Part shown: piece by piece, positions 27,550-36,370 of the stretch
Layout of the letters: the number at the start of each line of letters is the position of its first letter
How positions within the stretch are numbered: position 1 is the first letter of the stretch
Position numbers and translations under genes: made by a program
Origin: Flavobacterium sp. NG2
GTDB lineage: Bacteria > Bacteroidota > Bacteroidia > Flavobacteriales > Flavobacteriaceae
Direction of reading: 5' to 3'
Assembly (NCBI RefSeq): GCF_034119845.1
Contig: NZ_CP139420.1
Location: 2,210,001 to 2,274,000, forward strand
DNA length: 64,000 bases
Notes under the pieces: generated by a model
Databases searched by the model: none
Told to the model about the DNA's origin: nothing
Seen by the model: only the letters and a program-made list of their open reading frames with translations

Positions 27550-29142
27550 ATGAAAACTAAATATATATATATATTCTTAATAATATGCTCATGCTTTAGT
27601 TGTGAGTCTTTTTTAGAAGAAGTACCTCGTGATATCATTGCACCAGAAAATTTCTTTGCTTCGGAAGCAGATGCGCGTCAGGCAATTAATGGGGTATATG
27701 CAATTTATAAAAATAACTCCTTATATGGACAAGTGGGACTTGATCATTTTTATGATAATGGGGTAGATATTATTGAACCTAATCGTGTGGCTGACTTTGT
27801 ACAGCCTATAGGAAACTATACCATGAATGAAGCATTAGCAGATGTTTCTATTCAAAAAATGAGTGTATCAGATACTTGGAAAGATTTGTATAAAGTGGTC
27901 TTGAATACTAATATCATTATTGATAGAGTTACAGGGAATAAAGCAATTGCAACAAATGTTCAAACCGACGTTATAGCTGAGGCTCGTTTTTTAAGAGGAT
28001 TGGCCTATTGGCATATTACCAATTTATGGGGAGCTGCTCCTTATTATACTAGTAATCTAACTATTAATGAGATAAAAGTATTGGGTAGAACACCAAAAGC
28101 CACTATTGTTACGGGGGTTTTAGAAGATTTAAAATTTGCACAAGATAATTTGAAATCAACTTATCCAACAGATCAAAGAGGTCGTGCTACTAAGTGGGCT
28201 GCTGCTATTGTGACTGCTAAAATTTATATGGAACAAAAACAATGGCAAAAAGGGTTAGATAAATGTCTTGAAATCATCAACCAATCAGGTCATGAAATTT
28301 TACCAACCTATGCTGCTGTTTTTGATCCTGCCAACGAGTATAATAAGGAGGTTATTTGGTCTCTAGATTTTGCAAAAGACATTAGAGGACAATTTGAAGA
28401 AGGGGTTGCAGATGCCAACGGGAATTTGAATCCAGTTTTTGGTAATGGGAACTGGAGACCTAGTATGTTTAATCCTAGATTAAGAGATGAACCTAAAAAT
28501 ACTTCTCAAAGAGCTGCACTTTCAGCTGCCCTTACTGCTAGAGGAGAAGCATTTAATGGAACAGGCTTACAGATTGCTTCTAAAGATTTTGCTGAAAAAT
28601 TTCCGTTAAACGATTTGAGAAGACCTCTAAATGTGATGGATAAATACTTAGGTTTTGATTTAGCTTTCCCATATATGCCTAAGTTTATGAATTTAAAATT
28701 AGACTCTTCACCTCGTTTTAACCATTCAGACAATAGACTGGTATTTCGTTTGGCTGATGTCAAATTAATGGCTGCGGAATGTGAGAATGAGCGTCCAGGA
28801 GGAAATCCAACGGCTGCTTATGAATACATTAAAGAAATCAGAAATCGTGCTTATCCTACTTTAGTAGAAGCAGAGGCTATCAAAGGGCTTACACAGCAAC
28901 AGTTCAGACAGGCTATTTATAATGAACGTAAGTGGGAACTAGCAGGAGAATGTATGAGAAGATACGATTTAATTAGATGGGGAATCTTATTAAATGTGGT
29001 GCAAAATCTACAATATCGATTCTGGAATCCAGCACAAAATATTAGACCATGGCATGTGTTGTTGCCAATTCCATTGCAAGAGTTACAATTGAATCCAAAT
29101 TTATTGAAGTCAGATCCAACAAATAATGGATATAGAAGTTAG
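27550..29142 (+). CDS. susD: SusD/RagB family nutrient-binding lipoprotein
   Basis: Surface glycan-binding lipoprotein that forms the lid of the SusC transporter. The signal peptide has its lipid-anchored cysteine at C18, in the typical SusD start C-E-S-F-L-E-E-V-P. Family segments include NFFASEADARQAINGVY, IAEARFLRGLAYWHIT-NLWG, TKWAAAIVTAKIYME and the C-terminal WELAGECMRRYDLIRWG. At 530 aa it has normal length. The start is fixed by the signal peptide and by the 10-nt gap to susC. Its ligand is probably an oligosaccharide of the PUL's rhamnose-rich polysaccharide, inferred only from the neighbours. Confidence 0.95.
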   Translation: MKTKYIYIFLIICSCFSCESFLEEVPRDIIAPENFFASEADARQAINGVYAIYKNNSLYGQVGLDHFYDNGVDIIEPNRVADFVQPIGNYTMNEALADVSIQKMSVSDTWKDLYKVVLNTNIIIDRVTGNKAIATNVQTDVIAEARFLRGLAYWHITNLWGAAPYYTSNLTINEIKVLGRTPKATIVTGVLEDLKFAQDNLKSTYPTDQRGRATKWAAAIVTAKIYMEQKQWQKGLDKCLEIINQSGHEILPTYAAVFDPANEYNKEVIWSLDFAKDIRGQFEEGVADANGNLNPVFGNGNWRPSMFNPRLRDEPKNTSQRAALSAALTARGEAFNGTGLQIASKDFAEKFPLNDLRRPLNVMDKYLGFDLAFPYMPKFMNLKLDSSPRFNHSDNRLVFRLADVKLMAAECENERPGGNPTAAYEYIKEIRNRAYPTLVEAEAIKGLTQQQFRQAIYNERKWELAGECMRRYDLIRWGILLNVVQNLQYRFWNPAQNIRPWHVLLPIPLQELQLNPNLLKSDPTNNGYRS

Positions 29143-29165
29143 TTAGTTTTTTTTTAGTTTAGTTT

Positions 29166-29200
29166 AAAAGACCGAAATATTTTGTTTCGGTCTTTTTTTT
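29166..29200 (+). terminator. Rho-independent terminator after susD
   Basis: AAAAGACCGAAA (29166-29177) pairs perfectly with TTTCGGTCTTTT (29185-29196), with the T-run continuing to 29200. It separates susCD from the following sulfatase operon. Confidence 0.88.
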
Positions 29201-29215
29201 ATTCAGATTTAAGAC

Positions 29216-29260
29216 CAGTACAGTACAGGATAAACCCCAGGCATAATTGATTTATTTTAG
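29216..29260 (+). promoter_or_regulatory. Triple ACAG box with weak -7 element
   Basis: CAGT-ACAGT-ACAGG-ATAAA runs from 29216 to 29234. The sequence 19 bp after CAGGATAA (29233) is TATTTTAG (29253-29260), which keeps TA and two T's of the -7 box but not the final G in place. It heads the long sulfatase/GH43 operon. Confidence 0.5.
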
Positions 29261-29467
29261 CTTTTTAGTTAAATTTTGATTTTTACAAAATTAGTTGTTA
29301 GTTGTGTTTTTTCTGTATGATTATAAAGTTTTGTGAAAGAAAGCACATGATAAAAGTGCTATTAAAATAACAAGCATTAGGATTTAAAGAAACCAAATAA
29401 CAAATAGGTTTTGAGTATAAAATGGTTTCCTGGTATAAGTAATTGGATAAATGTAAAAAATAAACGT

Positions 29468-30931
29468 ATGAAAAAATATTTAAGTATTAGTTGTTTTGCC
29501 CTAGCTGTATTTGGCTTTGTCGCCAATATAAGTCATGCACAAGTCGCTAAAAATAAGGTTGCTTCAGAAAATATTGGACAAAAAAAGCGTCCCAATATTA
29601 TTTTTCTATTGACCGATGATCAGCGTTGGGATGCTATGGGGGCAATGGGGAATTCCATCATTCAAACTCCTAATATGGATAAGTTGGCCAATAAAGGGGT
29701 TTTGTTTCAAAACGCTTATGTTACCACATCCATTTGTTGTGTAAGTCGTGCCAGTTTACTCACAGGTCAATACGAATCAAAACACGGCATCCACGATTTT
29801 AATACAGATTTAAAACCCGAAACCTTTAAAAAGTCCTATCCCAATCTCTTAAAAGAAGCGGGTTATAAATTAGGATTTATTGGTAAATACGGTGTTGGGC
29901 ATCATCCTCCATTTGCAACTTTTGATTACGTTTATGATACAGAAGAAGGCGGGAAAGCACAACCCGATTATATAACAATTGGTAAAAACGGAAAACCTAT
30001 TCATGATACCGATACGATTAATTCTTCTATTCAGGAATTTTTAGGAAAGTTTGCTAACAAAGAACCTTTTTGTCTTTCGGTGAGTTTTAAAGCGCCTCAC
30101 GAACAGGATGGAAATCCTCCTAAATATGTGATACAGTCCAAATACAAGGATTATTACAAAGACGTGACTATTCCAGAACCTGTAACTGCAAATCCTAAAT
30201 ATTGGGAACTATTGCCAGATGTTTTGAGAACCGAAACTAATTTTGGTAGAGCAAGATGGAAAGGACTATTTGGTACGCCTGAATTGTATCAAGAAAATGT
30301 AAAGAACTACTATCGATTGATAACAGGTGTTGATGATGTTCTTGGTGATATGATGAAGAAGCTAGAAAAATTAGGCATTGCTGATAATACCATTATTATT
30401 TTAATGGGTGATAACGGGATGCTACTAGGAGAACATGGCATGGAAGGAAAATGGTATGGTCATGAAGAATCCATAAGAGTTCCTCTTGTAATTTATAATC
30501 CAAATTCACCAGACAAGGTGAAGCAATACCGCGCTCAGCAAATGGCACTGAATATTGATATTGCTCCTACGATACTTTCTATGGCAGGAGTTCCAGTTCC
30601 AAAAGAAATGGCAGGCGTTAATTTGATTGATGTAATTCAGAATATAATACCCGAAAGAAAAGAATTTTTCTACCAACATTATTTTCTAGGAGGGCCACAA
30701 ATACCAAGAGTCGAAGCTGTTGTTACTCCCGATTTTAAATACATCAATTATGTGGAGACAGGTTTTGAAGAAATGTTTTATACCAAACACGATTCTCATG
30801 AAATTGAAGATTTAATTAAAAATCCTCAATACAAATTGAAGTTAGAGCAATTGCGCAACAGATACAATGATTTAAAGAAAAAACATGGCGTTCCTTCTTC
30901 AGTTTGGCAAAAATCAAGTAAAGAATTTTAA
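29468..30931 (+). CDS. S1 sulfatase with CCVSR maturation motif
   Basis: Secreted type I sulfatase (487 aa). The ATG at 29468 begins directly on the signal peptide (MKKYLSISCFALAV ... SHAQ); the upstream in-frame ATG at 29411 would add 19 residues of non-signal sequence. NIIFLLTDDQRWDAMG opens the domain. The maturation motif is C90-C91-V92-S93-R94: the Pro/Ala of CxPSR is Val, and two cysteines are adjacent, C90 being the one in register with Ser and Arg. GKYGVGHHPPFATFDYV and MGDNGMLLGEHG complete the active site. It is the first of seven genes in the operon that runs to the terminator at 39425. Confidence 0.88.
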   Translation: MKKYLSISCFALAVFGFVANISHAQVAKNKVASENIGQKKRPNIIFLLTDDQRWDAMGAMGNSIIQTPNMDKLANKGVLFQNAYVTTSICCVSRASLLTGQYESKHGIHDFNTDLKPETFKKSYPNLLKEAGYKLGFIGKYGVGHHPPFATFDYVYDTEEGGKAQPDYITIGKNGKPIHDTDTINSSIQEFLGKFANKEPFCLSVSFKAPHEQDGNPPKYVIQSKYKDYYKDVTIPEPVTANPKYWELLPDVLRTETNFGRARWKGLFGTPELYQENVKNYYRLITGVDDVLGDMMKKLEKLGIADNTIIILMGDNGMLLGEHGMEGKWYGHEESIRVPLVIYNPNSPDKVKQYRAQQMALNIDIAPTILSMAGVPVPKEMAGVNLIDVIQNIIPERKEFFYQHYFLGGPQIPRVEAVVTPDFKYINYVETGFEEMFYTKHDSHEIEDLIKNPQYKLKLEQLRNRYNDLKKKHGVPSSVWQKSSKEF

Positions 30932-30971
30932 CCCGTTGGCTGAAAAAATGAATCGTTAACGTTATGCCTAT

Positions 30972-31010
30972 TGTCACATTGAGCTTGTCGCATTGAGCTT
31001 GTCGAAATGT
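30972..31010. repeat. Intergenic repeat with perfect 14-bp tandem duplication
   Basis: CATTGAGCTTGTCG occurs twice head-to-tail (30977-30990 and 30991-31004), flanked by TTGTCA and AAATG. It is of the GAGCTTGTCGAA type also seen at 51129. It lies between the sulfatase and GH43 genes, within an inferred operon. Confidence 0.6.
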
Positions 31011-31043
31011 ATAACAGTTTTAAACACAATTAATTTCTTATAG

Positions 31044-32813
31044 ATGAATATTTTAAAATCATTTACACTTTTCATAATTCTTATTTGTTTTGGATGTAAA
31101 TCGGTCACAGACAAACCAGAATCCAATATGTCAAATAAACTAGGTCAAGCCAAAATAGGTAGTTGGGGCGATCAAGGCGACGGAACCTACATCAATCCTA
31201 TTTTGAATGCAGATTATCCAGATTCTGATATTGAGCAAGTGGGCGATACCTATTACATGATTACTTCTAAGCAACATATGTCACCTGGGATGCCTATATT
31301 AGAATCTAAAGACATGGTCAATTGGAAGAATGTAGGGCATGTATTTAGCAGTTTGTCATGGGCTCCAGAATACAATTGGGATCGAATGAACGGCTATTCT
31401 TTTGGTGTTTGGGCTGGTGATTTAGCCTATCATGAAGGAACTTGGTATTGCTACCAAATTGATTACGAACATGGTTTAATGGTTACCACCGCTAAAGATA
31501 TTAAAGGGCCGTGGAGCAAGCCAATAATAATGCTACCTAAATCTGAAGTATTAGATGATCCGGGAGTGTTTTGGGATGAAGAAACACATAAAGCTTACGT
31601 TATTGTAAATACTGCTGGAAAGCAAAAGAAAGCAAGTAACACCATCGAAGGCAATGAGAATCGAATTTACGAAATGAGTTGGGATGGGACTAAAATTCTA
31701 GACAAAGGAAAATTAGTGTACACCGGAATGGGAGCCGAAGCGGCTAAAATCTATAAAATTGACGGTACTTGGTATATTTTTATAGCACAATGGACAATGG
31801 GGGATACCAGTACAAAACCAGGAGTTAAAAACCCAAAAAACGACAGAAAACAAATTGTATTGCGTTCCAAAGAAAGCATTTACGGGCCTTATGAGGTAAA
31901 AACGGTTTTAGAAAAAGGAACAGCTTTTAATAATCGCAGTTGTAGCCAAGGAGGTTTAATGCAGGCTCCTGATAAATCATGGTGGTTTATGCATCAGTTA
32001 ATTCAAAATGATGACATTCCTTTTCAAGGCAGACCTCAATGTTTGGCTCCCGTGACTTGGGTTGACGGTTGGCCTATCATTGGTATTGATGAAGATCAGG
32101 ACGGCATAGGAGAACCTGTAAAACGTTTCAAAAAACCAATCAATGGCTATCCTGTTTCGGCACCAAGTTCTGATGACGATTTTTCATCGTCTAAACTAGG
32201 TTCACAATGGGAATGGAATCATAATCCAAGAAATACACATTGGTCGTTAACCGAAAGAACGGGTTGGTTACGTTTAAAAGCAAGCAAAGTATTGCCCAAT
32301 AAAAAAGGGTATGGGCCTAATCAAAACGAATGGACTAATAATGACGGTTCTGATTCTGATTTTTGGAGAGCTTGCAATACCCTAAGTCAACGTATTATGG
32401 GGATTACAACGGGTACTGCTGTTGCAAAATTCGATATTTCAGGCATGCAACCCCATCAATTAGCTGGTTTTGTACGATATGGAGGTGTATTTAATTTATT
32501 AGGTATTGAAGTTGATGAAAACGGGAAAAAGAAGCTATTTTACATGGATGCAATGGCCAAAAAAACAATGGGTCCAGAAATAAAAGGGAAAGATTTGTAT
32601 GTGAGAACCTCAAACAATAGCAATCAAGCTACTTATGAGTATAGTTTGGATGGTAAGAATTTTAAATCCTTTGGGCCAACTTTTACCATTGAATTTGGAA
32701 AATGGACAGGCGATCGCCTAGGGTTCTTTAGTTGGAATGAAAAAGAAGATGCTGGATATATTGATGTCGATTGGTTCCAATATGATTATGATGGACCTAA
32801 AGCGAAGCGATAA
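31044..32813 (+). CDS. GH43 family glycoside hydrolase, lipoprotein (xylosidase/arabinosidase type)
   Basis: Lipoprotein (CFG-C18) with a five-bladed GH43 propeller and a C-terminal beta-xylosidase-type sandwich. The likely catalytic triad is Asp60 in NADYPDSD (base), Asp172 in LDDPGVFWDE (pKa modulator) and Glu232 in GMGAEAAKIY (acid). The base motif reads YPDSD where YPDPS is usual. The C-terminal domain starts near residue 370 (DDFSSSKLGSQWEWNHNP). GH43 enzymes with this architecture usually remove beta-xylose or alpha-arabinose. Xylose occurs in ulvan, so a beta-xylosidase is a reasonable but unproven reading. It sits between two sulfatase genes. Confidence 0.88.
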   Translation: MNILKSFTLFIILICFGCKSVTDKPESNMSNKLGQAKIGSWGDQGDGTYINPILNADYPDSDIEQVGDTYYMITSKQHMSPGMPILESKDMVNWKNVGHVFSSLSWAPEYNWDRMNGYSFGVWAGDLAYHEGTWYCYQIDYEHGLMVTTAKDIKGPWSKPIIMLPKSEVLDDPGVFWDEETHKAYVIVNTAGKQKKASNTIEGNENRIYEMSWDGTKILDKGKLVYTGMGAEAAKIYKIDGTWYIFIAQWTMGDTSTKPGVKNPKNDRKQIVLRSKESIYGPYEVKTVLEKGTAFNNRSCSQGGLMQAPDKSWWFMHQLIQNDDIPFQGRPQCLAPVTWVDGWPIIGIDEDQDGIGEPVKRFKKPINGYPVSAPSSDDDFSSSKLGSQWEWNHNPRNTHWSLTERTGWLRLKASKVLPNKKGYGPNQNEWTNNDGSDSDFWRACNTLSQRIMGITTGTAVAKFDISGMQPHQLAGFVRYGGVFNLLGIEVDENGKKKLFYMDAMAKKTMGPEIKGKDLYVRTSNNSNQATYEYSLDGKNFKSFGPTFTIEFGKWTGDRLGFFSWNEKEDAGYIDVDWFQYDYDGPKAKR

Positions 32814-32820
32814 TATTTTT

Positions 32821-32840
32821 AGATAAGCTAAAGCTAATCT
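32821..32840 (+). terminator. Weak hairpin between GH43 and sulfatase
   Basis: AGATAAGCT and AGCTAATCT form an imperfect 9-bp inverted repeat around AA, followed after a few bases by CTTTTT. It may give partial termination inside the operon; a weak call. Confidence 0.25.
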
Positions 32841-32889
32841 ATAGACTTTTTAAATTAGTTCACTATAGATAGAAATAAATAGAATACAT

Positions 32890-34677
32890 ATGAAAAAGAG
32901 ATTTGAATTATTGAAAAACAGGACTTTTTATTTATTTCTATCAATTGGAATGTTGCTATTTTCATGTCAAATTTTTAAGAAATCGGATAAGCTATCCCAA
33001 GGAGATGATGTGGATTTAAATTCTCCTAATCGTCCTAATATTTTGTGGTTGGTTACGGAAGATATTGGTCCTTACTTGCCCTCTTTTGGAGACTCCACTA
33101 TTGTAACCCCCAATTTAAGCCGATTGGCTAAAGAAGGAGTAGTCTATACTAATTTGTATTCAACTTCGGGAGTATGTTCGCCAAGTAGAGCCGCAATTGC
33201 TACAGGAATGTATCCCTCAGGTATTGGTGCTAATAATATGCGAACCAATTCGAATATGAAAGAAACAGGATTGCCTCCCTATGAAGCGGTACCACCACCA
33301 CAAGTAAAAATGATAAGCGAGTTGCTTAGAATGAAAGGGTATTATTGTTCGAATAATTATAAAGAGGACTATCAATTTAATCCACCTGTAACGGCTTGGG
33401 ATGAAAGTAGCGCCTATGCGCACTGGAGAAACAGAGGTGTAAACCAGCCTTTTTTTTCTGTTTTTAACTTTACAGAAACGCATGAATCGGGCTTGTTTGA
33501 ACCTTATGGCTTTAGACAAATAGAGACTAGACATTATCACGAGGGGGACACCTCCTACGTTTGGAAGCAAAACGGACTTCCTGATGCTAAAAATAGAATG
33601 ACCGAAGCCGAAACTCCAGTACATCTACCTAAACACACAAAATTTAAAATTCCGCCATACTTGCCAGACAATGCGGTGGTGCGTAGAGATATGTGGAAAT
33701 TATACAACAACATTGCCGAAACAGACAAGCAAATTGGTGCTGTTTTAAAGCAATTGGAAGACGATGGTTTACTCGAAAAAACCATTATCGTTTTTTATAG
33801 TGACCACGGTGGCCCATTACCTAGAGGAAAACGTTTGATTTATGATTCGGGTTTAAATACACCAATGATTATTCGCTATCCCAACAAACAAAAGGCAGGG
33901 ACAAAGGACAATCAATTAATAAGTTTTGTAGATTTTGCTCCTACTTTGCTTTCAATGATTGACGTTAAAACACCTAGCTATATGCAAGGACAAGCTTTTG
34001 CAGGGAATAACAAAGTAAAAGTAGAACGCAAGTACGTACACGCTGCAGCAGACCGCTTTGATGAAGTAACGGATGCTATTAGAGCGGTTCGTGATAAGCA
34101 ATTCAAATACATTCGAAATTATAGACCAGAACAAGGGTATTATTTGCCATTAGCCTATAGAGAACAAATTCCAACGATGCAAGAATTATTGCGACTGCAC
34201 AAAGAAGGAAAATTAAATGCAATTCAAGATCAATGGTTTAGAAAATCGAAACCAACGGAAGAATTATTTGATTGCAAAGCAGATCCTCATGAATTAGTTA
34301 ATCTAGCGTCAAACCCTAAATACGCTTCAAAACTACAAGAGCTGCGAACAGAAATGAATCGTTGGCTCGAAGAAATTCATGACGACCCTAAATTGCCTGA
34401 GGCAGCACTCATCCGTAAATTGTGGAATGGAAAAGAGAACCAACCTCAAACGGCCAAACCAATTATTTCCTATAATCAGGGAAAATTAGTTATTAGTTGT
34501 GAAACGGCTGGAGCTTCAATTGGCTATAAAGTCAAAAACAAAAATGGGTCTTGGCCTAAAAGTTGGACTATTTATCAAAAACCAGTTACTTTAGCTAAAG
34601 GGACTGAATTGAGCGTAATGGCTCATCGTATTGGATACAAAGCAAGTCAAACAGTTACTTTTAAAGGAGAAAATTAG
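32890..34677 (+). CDS. S1 sulfatase lipoprotein with C-terminal chitobiase-type domain
   Basis: Type I sulfatase of 595 aa with a lipoprotein signal (LFS-C26). NILWLVTEDIGPYLPSFG opens the catalytic domain; the maturation motif is C96-S-P-S-R100, canonical. FYSDHGGPLPRGKR forms the distal metal site. The last 75 residues (from PIISYNQGKLVISCE to ASQTVTFKGEN) look like the chitobiase/beta-hexosaminidase C-terminal (CHB_HEX_C) domain, which explains the extra length over a normal 480-500 aa sulfatase. It probably acts at the cell surface or in the periplasm on a sulfated rhamnose or uronate oligosaccharide; the exact target is unknown. Confidence 0.88.
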   Translation: MKKRFELLKNRTFYLFLSIGMLLFSCQIFKKSDKLSQGDDVDLNSPNRPNILWLVTEDIGPYLPSFGDSTIVTPNLSRLAKEGVVYTNLYSTSGVCSPSRAAIATGMYPSGIGANNMRTNSNMKETGLPPYEAVPPPQVKMISELLRMKGYYCSNNYKEDYQFNPPVTAWDESSAYAHWRNRGVNQPFFSVFNFTETHESGLFEPYGFRQIETRHYHEGDTSYVWKQNGLPDAKNRMTEAETPVHLPKHTKFKIPPYLPDNAVVRRDMWKLYNNIAETDKQIGAVLKQLEDDGLLEKTIIVFYSDHGGPLPRGKRLIYDSGLNTPMIIRYPNKQKAGTKDNQLISFVDFAPTLLSMIDVKTPSYMQGQAFAGNNKVKVERKYVHAAADRFDEVTDAIRAVRDKQFKYIRNYRPEQGYYLPLAYREQIPTMQELLRLHKEGKLNAIQDQWFRKSKPTEELFDCKADPHELVNLASNPKYASKLQELRTEMNRWLEEIHDDPKLPEAALIRKLWNGKENQPQTAKPIISYNQGKLVISCETAGASIGYKVKNKNGSWPKSWTIYQKPVTLAKGTELSVMAHRIGYKASQTVTFKGEN

Positions 34678-34770
34678 TAAACGAACGATTTGAAAATAGT
34701 CATTCTCCATTAAGCAGCCTATATAGATTATTTAAAAATAATTTTAATTTTATAAACCAAAACAATTATT

Positions 34771-35457
34771 GTGAAGTCTAAATCATTGATTATACTATCA
34801 TTTTCCTATTTGATATTCGGATACAATGCTATTGCACAAGTCGTGAATTTAGAGAGTGCAGTTGTTTTTGAAGAAAAAAACGGACTTGTTGCTGTAGAAG
34901 CAGAAGCTTTTTACAAACAATCAAATACGGATGTGAGGCAATGGTATCGCACCTCGATAACCGAAACCCCTAAGGTAGGTCGTGATGATGACGACAAACA
35001 TATTGAAAATGCAAGCCAAAAGGCTTATATTGAAATCTTGCCTGATGAAAGAGTCACTCACGATGATCCATTAGAACGAGATAAAAATTTTACCGATGAA
35101 GCGGGGAAAATGGCTGTGGTGCATTACAAGGTGAAAATAAATACTCCCGGTCGCTATTATGTATGGGCTAGAGCCTTCTCTATGGGTAGTGAAGACAACG
35201 GTGTGCATGTGGGAATCAACGGGCAATGGCCAGAGCATGGTAAAAGAATGCAATGGTGTGATGGAAAAGGAAAATGGACTTGGGAAAGTAAGCAACGAAC
35301 TAAAGAAGTGCATTGCGGTCTTCCTCACGAAATTTATTTAGATATTGACCAAGTAGGGATTCACGACATACAATTCAGTATGCGTGAAGATGGTTTTGAA
35401 ATGGACAAATTTATCCTGACCAATGATGTCAATTATGTACCTACAGACCAAGAATAA
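34771..35457 (+). CDS. Secreted GH115_C-like (CBM-like) single-domain protein
   Basis: A 228-aa secreted protein starting with GTG (signal peptide ending at AIAQ). The mature part contains VAVEAEAFYKQ, GKMAVVHYKVKINTPGRYYVWARAF and IQFSMREDGFEMDKFILT. This is the pattern of the beta-sandwich that ends GH115 enzymes and several marine PUL proteins (GH115_C-like). It has no catalytic domain, so it is probably a stand-alone carbohydrate-binding module or an accessory to its neighbours. It is followed after 57 nt by the nucleoside-hydrolase-like gene. Function is inferred from fold similarity only. Confidence 0.7.
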   Translation: MKSKSLIILSFSYLIFGYNAIAQVVNLESAVVFEEKNGLVAVEAEAFYKQSNTDVRQWYRTSITETPKVGRDDDDKHIENASQKAYIEILPDERVTHDDPLERDKNFTDEAGKMAVVHYKVKINTPGRYYVWARAFSMGSEDNGVHVGINGQWPEHGKRMQWCDGKGKWTWESKQRTKEVHCGLPHEIYLDIDQVGIHDIQFSMREDGFEMDKFILTNDVNYVPTDQE

Positions 35458-35514
35458 GGGTCGAACGCTTAAAAGAAAAATAAATTTTTTTGTAACAATA
35501 AATAAGTATTTCAA

Positions 35515-36366
35515 ATGAACAAAATAATATTGCTCGTATTAGGTGTGCTAATGAGTTCGACTTTGGTGTCGGCACAATCTATAAAAGCTCCCAAAGGACG
35601 TATCGCTATTGTAGCCGATGGAAATTCACCTGACCCAGACGATCTTGGAGGAACAGCCATCACCTTGGCATTATTGAAAGCTACAGATTTGACAGATCGA
35701 TTGGTGCATTACTCACACAGTTGTGATTTAGTACGTGTTGATCGAATTTCGGAAGCAGCAGAAAAGGAAAGACATGCCATGATGCAAACCGCTTGTGATG
35801 GTACTGCCAGACGTTGGGGCGGTTTTGAGCATATCACTTTTTGGGATGCCAAATGGCAATTGGATCAAACAATCAAAGATTTAAGTAAAGCAATCAATGC
35901 TTCAACCGCTGATGATCCGTTGTGGATAATTGAAGCCGGAGAACCTGATATCATAGGTTTTGCGTTGGATGCTACGCCAAAAGAAAAACACAAATTTGTT
36001 AAAGTGATTACCCATCATCCAGCGAACGATGATGCTGGGGATTTTTACAAATGGAAGCAAATTCTGGATTTTGGAGTAGAAGAAGTGCGTATTCCAGACC
36101 AAAATACCTATCTAAAAGTAAAAGAATCACAATGGGATTGGGCTAAGAATCACCCTGATGACCGCATGCAATTTGTGTGGTTAATGGGAAAAATGGCCGA
36201 GATTGATAATGTGGTTAAATTCCAAAAAGGCTATTGGGATTGTTCAGATGCGGGGATGGTATTGTATTGGATTACAGGAGCAACCAATGGCGGATTGAAA
36301 GAAGGAAAAGTAGAAGATGTGAAGACATTATTGCTTAATTATTTAGATAAAAAAGAAAAGAAGTAA
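35515..36366 (+). CDS. Secreted nucleoside-hydrolase-like protein of unknown function
   Basis: A 283-aa protein with a signal peptide (ending at VSAQS). Near the mature N-terminus it has GRIAIVADGNSPDPDDLGGTA, an Asp-rich cluster placed like the calcium-binding DxDxxxDD motif of nucleoside hydrolases and DUF1593 proteins. Other notable segments are VHYSHSCDL, WIIEAGEPDIIGFAL, VITHHPANDD and GYWDCSDAGMVLYWI. The last is rich in conserved-looking Trp and Asp residues and suggests a real active site. The exact family was not recognised. Its gene lies 4 nt before the next sulfatase start, so the two are tightly coupled, and it pairs with the GH115_C-like gene upstream. A role on a sugar substrate is inference. 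Confidence 0.65.
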   Translation: MNKIILLVLGVLMSSTLVSAQSIKAPKGRIAIVADGNSPDPDDLGGTAITLALLKATDLTDRLVHYSHSCDLVRVDRISEAAEKERHAMMQTACDGTARRWGGFEHITFWDAKWQLDQTIKDLSKAINASTADDPLWIIEAGEPDIIGFALDATPKEKHKFVKVITHHPANDDAGDFYKWKQILDFGVEEVRIPDQNTYLKVKESQWDWAKNHPDDRMQFVWLMGKMAEIDNVVKFQKGYWDCSDAGMVLYWITGATNGGLKEGKVEDVKTLLLNYLDKKEKK

Positions 36367-36370
36367 TTAG

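Larger units (their letters stand above)
29143..29467 (+). other. Gene-free stretch between susD and the next operon
   Basis: This 325-base gap holds the susD terminator (29166-29200), the ACAGG promoter box (29216-29260) and a predicted leader of about 200 nt. The leader has small AT-rich hairpins (such as AGCAC/GTGCT near 29343) but no convincing terminator and no open frame that looks coding. Confidence 0.6.

Noticed and set aside
30977..31004. Tandem 14-bp repeat considered as a CRISPR-like or VNTR array
   Set aside because: Only two units, no spacers, and related sequence is dispersed elsewhere; fits an intergenic repeat.
33217..33624. 135-codon open frame on the minus strand
   Set aside because: Antisense shadow of the CSPSR sulfatase; low-complexity aromatic/Ile-rich product with no domain.
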